Below, piece by piece: positions 6,000 through 11,054 of a stretch of 11,054 nucleotides of DNA (position 1 is its first letter; the number at the start of each line of letters is the position of its first letter). The DNA comes from Planctomycetota bacterium (GTDB taxonomy: Bacteria; Planctomycetota; Brocadiia; SM23-32): assembly GCA_018334735.1 (NCBI GenBank), contig JAGXLK010000025.1, forward strand, positions 1 to 11,054. The letters are read 5' to 3'. The notes beneath the pieces are model-generated. The model had not been told where the DNA came from, did no database searches, and was given only the letters and a program-made list of their open reading frames with translations. Position numbers and translations under genes: made by a program.

Positions 6000-7835
6000 A
6001 TGAGTAAAGAAAGAGATTTTTTAAGGCAAAATCTGAGTGAGGAAAATTGCCAGAAACTTTTCGCAATCGATATCCCGTTTCTTGAGCAGTTTGTCGCAAA
6101 ATATGTCGAGCTGGGGCAACCGGAAAGCGTTTTCGTAGCAACAGACTCCGACGAAGACGTTGAGTATGTCCGCCGACTTGCCGTCGAAACCGGCGAGGAA
6201 CAGGAGCTGAACACACCCGGCCACACGGTCCATTTTGATGGCTATTACGATCAGGCCCGCGATAAAGAAAACACAAAATACCTGCTTGCCCCGGAAACCG
6301 ATCTCGGTGAACGGCTGAACTCTGTTGACAAAGAAACAGGACTCAAGGAAGTGCACGAGTTCCTGGAAGGAAGCATGAAAAGCAAAGAATTGCTGGTCAG
6401 ATTTTTCTGCTTGGGCCCGCAGAGTTCGCCCTTCTCGATCCGAGCCGTGCAGCTCACTGACAGCCCGTATGTTGCCCACAGCGAAGATATCCTCTACCGA
6501 CGCGGTTACGATGAATTTCTTCAGATGGATTCGACAGATTCCTTTTTCCGCTTTGTCCATAGCGAAGGGAAACTCGAAGAAGGTGTCAGCACTGAAGTTG
6601 ACAAAAGGCGTGTCTATATTGATCTGGATGAGGACATTGTATACAGCACCAATACCCAGTACGGCGGCAATACCATCGGACTCAAAAAGCTGGCGCTACG
6701 CCTCGCAATAAACAAAGCCTCCCGGGAAGGGTGGCTCGCCGAACACATGCTCGTTGCGGGCATTCATGGTCCCAATGATCGCGTGACTTATTTCACAGGC
6801 GCCTATCCTTCTGCGTGCGGTAAAACCTCGACGGCCATGCTACCCGGTGAATCGGTTGTCGGCGACGACATTGCGTACCTGCGGCCTATCGACGGGAAAC
6901 TTCGTGCGGCTAACGTGGAATCCGGAATCTTTGGTATTATCCGCGATGTGAACACTGATGACGACCCCATAATCTGGGATGCGCTCCATAGACCGGCAGA
7001 GATAATCTTCTCAAATGTGCTGGTCGGCGATGATAACAACCCGTACTGGCTCGGCATGGGTGAAGAAATCCCCGACCACGGCCGCAACCACAGCGGGGAA
7101 TGGCATGCCGGCAAAACAGATAACGAAGGCAGAGAAATTACGCCGTCTCACAAAAATGCAAGGTATACTTTGCATCTGGAAAGTCTCTCAAATTGCGATC
7201 CCCACCTTCACGACCCCGAGGGAGTGGAGGTCAGCGGCGTAATTTACGGCGGACGCGACTCCGATACGTCGGTTCCCGTTGAACAGGCTTTCGATTGGAC
7301 ACACGGAATCATTACAAAAGGCGCCAGCCTGGAATCCGAGACAACCGCAGCGACCCTGGGGGAAGAAGGGGTCCGGGTTTTCCAACCCATGTCCAATATC
7401 GATTTCGTCTCTATCCCGCTCGGCCAGTACATTCAAAACAACATCGATGCGGTGAAAGGCCTGGATTCCGAACCCATTATTTTTGGGGTCAATTATTTCC
7501 TGAAAGACGAAAGCGGAGATTACCTGAACGGAATGCATGATAAGCGGGTCTGGTTGAAATGGATGGAACTCCGGGTCCACGATGAAGTCGAGGCCCTGGA
7601 ACGGCCGACCGGGCTTATCCCAAGATATGAAGACCTCGCAAGCCTGTTCGATACCATCCTGGGTCAGAGCTATTCCCGGGTTGAATACGAGGAACAGTTC
7701 AGACTCCGCATCCCGGAGAATCTGGCCAAAATAGACAGAATCGAACAGGTCTACAGGGAAAGCGTTCCCGATACTCCTGACATTCTTTTTGAGGCCCTGG
7801 AAGCGCAGCGAAAAAGGTTGGAATCCGCGAGGTAA
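6000..7835 (+). CDS. pckG: Phosphoenolpyruvate carboxykinase, GTP type
   Basis: The 611-residue enzyme interconverts oxaloacetate and phosphoenolpyruvate with nucleotide triphosphate, the entry step of gluconeogenesis or an anaplerotic step in reverse. Core motifs of the GTP family are in order: Arg87, aligning with the substrate-binding Arg; QLTDSPYVAHS (151-161); the metal and substrate loop YGGNTIGLKK (221-230); GWLAEHM (244-250), with the metal-ligand His249; the kinase loop YPSACGKTST (269-278), with the family's reactive Cys273; VGDD (287-290); and GGR (417-419). The length fits the family (about 590-620). The segment that in classical enzymes reads FFGYNFG and holds guanine is different here (461-475), so base specificity is uncertain. 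GAGAG at 5987-5991 is a weak ribosome site 8 bases before the ATG. It stands alone, divergent from the SH3-M48-nth operon. Confidence 0.95.
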   Translation: MSKERDFLRQNLSEENCQKLFAIDIPFLEQFVAKYVELGQPESVFVATDSDEDVEYVRRLAVETGEEQELNTPGHTVHFDGYYDQARDKENTKYLLAPETDLGERLNSVDKETGLKEVHEFLEGSMKSKELLVRFFCLGPQSSPFSIRAVQLTDSPYVAHSEDILYRRGYDEFLQMDSTDSFFRFVHSEGKLEEGVSTEVDKRRVYIDLDEDIVYSTNTQYGGNTIGLKKLALRLAINKASREGWLAEHMLVAGIHGPNDRVTYFTGAYPSACGKTSTAMLPGESVVGDDIAYLRPIDGKLRAANVESGIFGIIRDVNTDDDPIIWDALHRPAEIIFSNVLVGDDNNPYWLGMGEEIPDHGRNHSGEWHAGKTDNEGREITPSHKNARYTLHLESLSNCDPHLHDPEGVEVSGVIYGGRDSDTSVPVEQAFDWTHGIITKGASLESETTAATLGEEGVRVFQPMSNIDFVSIPLGQYIQNNIDAVKGLDSEPIIFGVNYFLKDESGDYLNGMHDKRVWLKWMELRVHDEVEALERPTGLIPRYEDLASLFDTILGQSYSRVEYEEQFRLRIPENLAKIDRIEQVYRESVPDTPDILFEALEAQRKRLESAR

Positions 7836-8056
7836 AATGCCCGTATTGTACGAGGGGGCGCGTTTGCCTTGTTCGGTGGTTTCTTTTTCCTGGCTCCACT
7901 GCTGGAGCCAGAACCCACATAGGCGGGGTGCGATCCCCCGTTTGAGCCAGCAAATCCATTCGCAAACAGCAGATGCTGGCAAATGGCCTGGAACTCTCCT
8001 TAGAATAATCCTGACCCGTAGATGCGAGCAGGCCCACTGGACTGGGCGATGTTTCC
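7836..8056 (+). other. Hairpin-rich region upstream of prmC
   Basis: No plausible protein lies here. TGGCTCCA (7891-7898) and TGGAGCCA (7903-7910) form a perfect 8-bp stem with a CTGC loop. CGGGG (7924-7928) and CCCCG (7936-7940) form a 5-bp stem, and GCCAGCA (7946-7952) pairs with TGCTGGC (7974-7980). TGGCTC at 7891-7896 can instead pair with GAGCCA at 7944-7949, so the first and third stems have an alternative fold that excludes both. GCCCA/TGGGC (8032-8036 with 8043-8047) lies just before the prmC start. A lone -10-like TAGAAT is at 8001-8006 without a good -35. The stems have no T-run after them. Confidence 0.4.
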
Positions 8057-8959
8057 ATGAATATGAAGGCGCACGAAAAACGATGGACGCTTCTCGAACT
8101 ACTCAACTGGACGACCGAGTATTTCGACGAAAAGGGTATCGAAAACGCGCGCTTAAATGCGGAATTGCTGCTCAGTGAGGTCACTGGCATGGAGCGTGTC
8201 ATGTTGTATGCACGTTTCGAAAAAGTGATCCCCGAAGAACAGCGAAATGATTTCCGCAGACTCGTCAGTCGTCGGGCTGATCGATGCCCCGTGCAATACA
8301 TTCTCGGAAACACGGAATTCTACGGCCGCGAGTTCAAGGTGAGCCCCGCGGTGATGATCCCTCGGCAAGAGACGGAACAGGTCGTGGATAAGTGCCTCGA
8401 AAAATTGCCTGAAAACTCTGATGGTATCCTGGCTGCTGACGTTGGAACGGGAAGCGGCGCGATTGCCGTCACGCTGGCCAGGGAAAAACCACAGCTGAGA
8501 ATGATAGCAACGGATTCCAGTTCCGACGCTCTCGGCATCGCGGCCGAAAATGCGCGTCGGCATGGTGTCGAAGATCGAATTCGTTTCGAAGAAGGCCACC
8601 TCTGCGAACCGATAGAAAACCTCTCTGAACAGAAGGAAACCCCTCTCTACCTGCTTGCAAGTAACCCTCCCTACATTCCCTCAAATGAAATTGAAAACCT
8701 TCAGCCGGAGGTGAAAGATTTCGAACCGCGGAAAGCGCTCGATGGAGGGGAAGACGGACTGGCCGCAATACGCGAGCTACTCCCGGTGGCGGCAAAACTG
8801 CTTACCTCCGACGGATGGTTTGTCCTGGAGGTCGGTGAAGGACAGGCGGACGATGTCCGCGAGTATATTCGTGAAACCGATAATCTAAATGGGGATAACG
8901 TGGAAATAACAAAAGATCTGGGCGGTCACAAAAGGGTTTTGGCTGCCCAAAAGAATTGA
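8057..8959 (+). CDS. prmC: Peptide chain release factor N5-glutamine methyltransferase
   Basis: The 300-residue protein methylates the Gln of the GGQ motif in release factors RF1 and RF2 with S-adenosylmethionine, raising termination efficiency. An N-terminal helical domain that binds the release factor (about 1-95) is followed by IPRQETE (101-107; usual family form IPRPETE), the SAM-binding motif DVGTGSGAIAVTLA (128-141) and the catalytic NPPY (203-206), then ALDGGEDGL (227-235) and LGGHKRVL (288-295), all typical of PrmC rather than HemK-unrelated DNA methylases. ATG 8057 and ATG 8063 are both possible starts; neither has a clear Shine-Dalgarno motif. A release-factor gene (prfA) often precedes prmC but is absent here. 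murA follows after 22 bases, so the two form an operon. Confidence 0.96.
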   Translation: MNMKAHEKRWTLLELLNWTTEYFDEKGIENARLNAELLLSEVTGMERVMLYARFEKVIPEEQRNDFRRLVSRRADRCPVQYILGNTEFYGREFKVSPAVMIPRQETEQVVDKCLEKLPENSDGILAADVGTGSGAIAVTLAREKPQLRMIATDSSSDALGIAAENARRHGVEDRIRFEEGHLCEPIENLSEQKETPLYLLASNPPYIPSNEIENLQPEVKDFEPRKALDGGEDGLAAIRELLPVAAKLLTSDGWFVLEVGEGQADDVREYIRETDNLNGDNVEITKDLGGHKRVLAAQKN

Positions 8960-8981
8960 TGAACTGAAGTAAAGGAAAAAA

Positions 8982-10298
8982 ATGGCGAAGCTGACCATAC
9001 GAGGCGGCAAAGTACTGAACGGAAAGGTTCGAATTAACGGGGCAAAAAACGCATCCCTGCCCATTATGGCAGCCACGCTCCTCACAGAAGGCACAACAGT
9101 CCTCAATCGGGTGCCCAGACTCCGGGATATCCACACTCTGGGGAAAATACTTGATGCGCTCGGACTCGAAAACGAACGGACGGACTCCGATACAATACGG
9201 ATGCAGGTAGTGGATGAAACCAATTGCACCTGCCCCCATGATCCTGCAATCGAAATGCGTGCCAGCGTCTGCGTCCTTGGCCCCCTGTTGGCGCGCCGAG
9301 GAAAAGCGGAAGTCCCTCTGCCCGGCGGATGTGTCATCGGCGAGCGTCCCATTGACCTCCATCTTAAAGGACTCCGGGCACTTGGTGCCGAAATTGAACA
9401 GAAAAACGGTTACGTCTTCGCCAAAGCCGATAAACTCGTCGGTAATTGCATCTATATGGGGGGCCCGCGTGGGTCAACTGTTCTGGGCACTGCCAATGTC
9501 ATGATGGCAGCCACTCTCGCCGAAGGTGTCACAACCATCGAGCATGCCGCCTGTGAGCCCGAAATCCGGGACCTTGCCAATTATCTGACGGCCTGCGGCG
9601 CGCTTATCGAAGGCGCCGGCACCAACACCCTCACCATCGAAGGGGTGAAACGTCTGGAAGGCACATTGCACCGCGTGATCCCTGATCGGATTGAAGCCGG
9701 GACCTTCGCCTGCATGGCGGCAGTCGCTGGCAATGAAGTTGTGCTCGAAGGCGCCCGCCCCGATCATATGTCAGCGATAATGGATACCATGGAAAATATG
9801 GGTGTAAAATTCAAGGTTCACGATAAAGGCATTACCGTTCTGCCCCCTGAAAAGCTGATAGCAAGTGACATTACAGCTCTGCCCTACCCCGGCCTTCCCA
9901 CAGATATACAGCCACAGTTGATGGCCGCGCTCACCCAGGCAGATGGAACCAGTGTGGTGACAGACTCAGTCTTCCCCGATCGTTTCACCCAGGTCGGAGA
10001 ACTGCATCGACTCGGTGCAGATATCGTGAAACAGGGCCCGCAGGCCGTGGTGAAAGGCCCCGCTCAACTTACCGGAGCCCCCGTGACCGCACGCGACCTG
10101 CGAGGAGGAGCAAGCCTCGTTATCGCCGCCCTCATCGCGGAAGGAGAAACAACAATCGACGGGATGGCTCATGTAGATCGCGGCTACGAACGCATTGAAA
10201 ATAGACTTGCCACCATAGGAGCCGACGTAACCCGTCAGGGAAACGCTCCCTTCGAAGTGGGACAGATGCAGTTGCCGTTCAAACGAGCCGCTTCCTGA
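8982..10298 (+). CDS. murA: UDP-N-acetylglucosamine 1-carboxyvinyltransferase
   Basis: The 438-residue cytoplasmic enzyme transfers enolpyruvate from PEP to UDP-GlcNAc, the first committed step of peptidoglycan synthesis. The fold is the two-domain EPT inside-out barrel. Substrate residues Lys22-Asn23 lie in GAKNASLP (19-27). MRASVCVLGPL (92-102) carries the conserved Arg. PGGCVIGERPIDLHLKGL (114-131) contains the catalytic Cys117, the residue fosfomycin attacks, so the enzyme should be of the fosfomycin-sensitive type. Asp308 in LPTDIQ (305-310) and Arg374 in DLRGGASLV (372-380) match the other catalytic positions. The length is a little over the usual 420. AAAGGA ends about 6 bases before the ATG and supports the start. 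It is downstream of prmC in the same unit, a pairing also seen in several other phyla. Confidence 0.98.
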   Translation: MAKLTIRGGKVLNGKVRINGAKNASLPIMAATLLTEGTTVLNRVPRLRDIHTLGKILDALGLENERTDSDTIRMQVVDETNCTCPHDPAIEMRASVCVLGPLLARRGKAEVPLPGGCVIGERPIDLHLKGLRALGAEIEQKNGYVFAKADKLVGNCIYMGGPRGSTVLGTANVMMAATLAEGVTTIEHAACEPEIRDLANYLTACGALIEGAGTNTLTIEGVKRLEGTLHRVIPDRIEAGTFACMAAVAGNEVVLEGARPDHMSAIMDTMENMGVKFKVHDKGITVLPPEKLIASDITALPYPGLPTDIQPQLMAALTQADGTSVVTDSVFPDRFTQVGELHRLGADIVKQGPQAVVKGPAQLTGAPVTARDLRGGASLVIAALIAEGETTIDGMAHVDRGYERIENRLATIGADVTRQGNAPFEVGQMQLPFKRAAS

Positions 10299-10638
10299 AC
10301 GTAATAACCCCGCTGAAATACGGTTTTCGAATCCCCTCTGCCCACGGATAACCCGTCTTTCGGGCTGCGAGGAAAGTGCCGCGCAAATACTGCCATTGGG
10401 TGCAAACTTTTTAGCCCGCATTTCTCACGAACCTGAAGGTATAATTATTATAAACGGCAGCACAGAAAGACTTTGCACTATATTTCGCATCTGATCTCAG
10501 TACACAGTGCTTAATCTGAGTCTAAAAACAGCGGTTCGCCCTCCGGGAGCGGGTTTATGCCGGCCACCGACGATACTGGAACCTGATATCCACAGAATTC
10601 GGCAACCGGTCTGCCACAGGCGAGGTACCATGGACAGT
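10299..10638. other. Non-coding gap after murA
   Basis: I find no convincing gene or RNA. There is a small stem, CCCG/CGGG closing a TCTTT loop at about 10353-10365, and a 13-base AT-rich inverted repeat, TATAATTATTATA, at 10440-10452 that gives a -10-like hexamer on both strands but without a -35 partner on either. CTCAG/CTGAG (10496-10500 with 10516-10520) can pair. No clear intrinsic terminator for murA is visible. Confidence 0.5.
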
Positions 10639-10667
10639 TTTACCGCAGGAGCCGGCCGGGTTATAAT
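10639..10667 (+). promoter_or_regulatory. Promoter of the dehydrogenase gene
   Basis: TTTACC (10639-10644) matches four of six -35 positions and TATAAT (10662-10667) is a perfect -10, with a 17-base spacer. The start of transcription would be near 10674, with a 38-base leader. The spacer contains the perfect palindrome CCGGCCGG (10652-10659), and the leader contains AGGGG/CCCCT (10677-10681 with 10685-10689); either might be regulatory. Confidence 0.65.
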
Positions 10668-10711
10668 GCTCTCAAAAGGGGTCTCCCCTGCCACAAAACA
10701 CTGGAGCTAAC

Positions 10712-11054
10712 ATGGGAATACAAACATTAGGCGTAAGGATTTACGGAAAAGAGGATCTGAGACTTGAGAAATTCGAACTCCCTGAACCAAAAGATGATGA
10801 AATCATCGCCGAAGTGATCTCCAACAGTATCTGCATGTCTTCGCACAAAGCAGCGGAACAGGGGGAGGATCATAAACGCGTGCCCGATGATGTCGCGGAA
10901 AATCCCACTTTAATCGGCCATGAATTTTCGGGGCGACTCCTGAAAATCGGAGACAAATGGGCGGACCGTTTCGAACCCGGGCAAAAATTTGGGATCCAAC
11001 CGGCGCTCAATTACAAAGGCTCACTCGACGCGCCTGGTTATTCCTACCAGTGGA
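10712..11054 (+). CDS. Zinc-dependent medium-chain dehydrogenase, L-sorbose-1-phosphate-reductase-like, N-terminal part
   Basis: The first 114 codons are present and the gene runs off the window. The start is firm: GGAG at 10703-10706 lies 5 bases before the ATG, behind a good promoter. The N-terminus (TLGVRIYGKEDLRLEKFELPEP from residue 5 in outline), Cys41 in SICMSSHKAA, GHE (69-71), and the PALNYKGSLDAPGYSYQW stretch (97-114) fit a zinc MDR alcohol dehydrogenase in which Cys41, His70 and Glu71 would be around the catalytic zinc. The SLDAPGYSYQ part and the DHKRVPDDVAENP segment (53-65) recall SorE-type L-sorbose-1-phosphate reductases, which use NAD(P)H to make glucitol 6-phosphate. The substrate is therefore probably a sugar phosphate or polyol, but the cofactor domain is missing and the exact substrate is not shown. 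Confidence 0.82.
   Translation, partial: MGIQTLGVRIYGKEDLRLEKFELPEPKDDEIIAEVISNSICMSSHKAAEQGEDHKRVPDDVAENPTLIGHEFSGRLLKIGDKWADRFEPGQKFGIQPALNYKGSLDAPGYSYQW

Noticed and set aside
7892..7949. tRNA-like look: GGCTC/GAGCC ends and a T-arm-like stem with loop TGCGATC
   Set aside because: It is only about 57 bases long with no D arm or anticodon arm, and the loop lacks the normal TTC.
7188..7982. 264-codon minus-strand frame opposite the end of pckG and the prmC leader
   Set aside because: The pckG frame carries the conserved enzyme sequence here and the antisense product resembles nothing.
7837..8178. Plus-strand frame beginning right after pckG
   Set aside because: The product is rich in Trp, Cys, Arg and His with no motif, and it runs into prmC in the wrong frame.
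10257..10346. Possible tRNA: GTGGGACAGA and TCTGCCCAC ends with TTCGAATC before the 3' arm
   Set aside because: The 5' part lies in the murA coding sequence, the T-arm stem does not pair, and the acceptor needs a bulge.
10368..10380. GAGGAAAGT stretch resembling the start of RNase P RNA
   Set aside because: The match stops after nine bases and none of the other conserved RNase P RNA blocks are found in the gap.

Overview
The window reads as ordinary chromosome from a diderm (Gram-negative type) bacterium of middling GC content. The Kdo transferase tail implies lipopolysaccharide, PilT implies type IV pili, and MurA implies peptidoglycan. The lineage cannot be fixed from this sequence. The divergent GTP-type PEP carboxykinase, the long PilT and the style of the SH3/M48 pair remind me of the PVC superphylum (Lentisphaerota/Kiritimatiellota), but that is memory-based resemblance and low confidence. 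There are no integrases, IS elements, CRISPR arrays, rRNAs or tRNAs that I can support.

Layout. 1-224: 3' end of a Kdo transferase (waaA). 225-873: about 650 bases without a convincing gene, holding two GC-rich palindromes, a weak terminator and a good promoter for pilT. 874-2097: pilT. 2161-3347: a two-gene overlapping unit, NAD(P)H-hydrate epimerase (nnrE) followed by a nucleoside 2-deoxyribosyltransferase-fold protein. 3352-5472 (minus strand): a tight three-gene operon read in the order SH3-domain exported protein, M48 metalloprotease, endonuclease III (nth); it converges on the previous unit with a 4-base gap. 5473-5999: divergent control region with two strong sigma70-like promoters, one per strand. 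6000-7835: GTP-type PEP carboxykinase (pckG), preceded by an untranslated leader of about 300 bases. 7836-8056: a hairpin-rich leader with mutually exclusive pairings. 8057-10298: prmC then murA. 10299-10711: a non-coding gap ending in a clear promoter. 10712-end: start of an L-sorbose-1-phosphate-reductase-like zinc alcohol dehydrogenase, cut by the window edge.

Together the genes cover envelope building (waaA, murA), envelope protein quality control (SH3 protein with M48 protease), surface motility (pilT), metabolite and nucleotide upkeep (nnrE with the NDT-like enzyme, nth), translation termination (prmC) and gluconeogenesis or sugar-phosphate metabolism (pckG, the dehydrogenase). I do not see a new defence or mobile system. 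The points most worth a second look are the nnrE/NDT-like pair, the duplicated C-terminal module of PilT, the altered nucleotide-pocket segment of PckG, the divergent promoter region with its inverted repeat, and the prmC leader.
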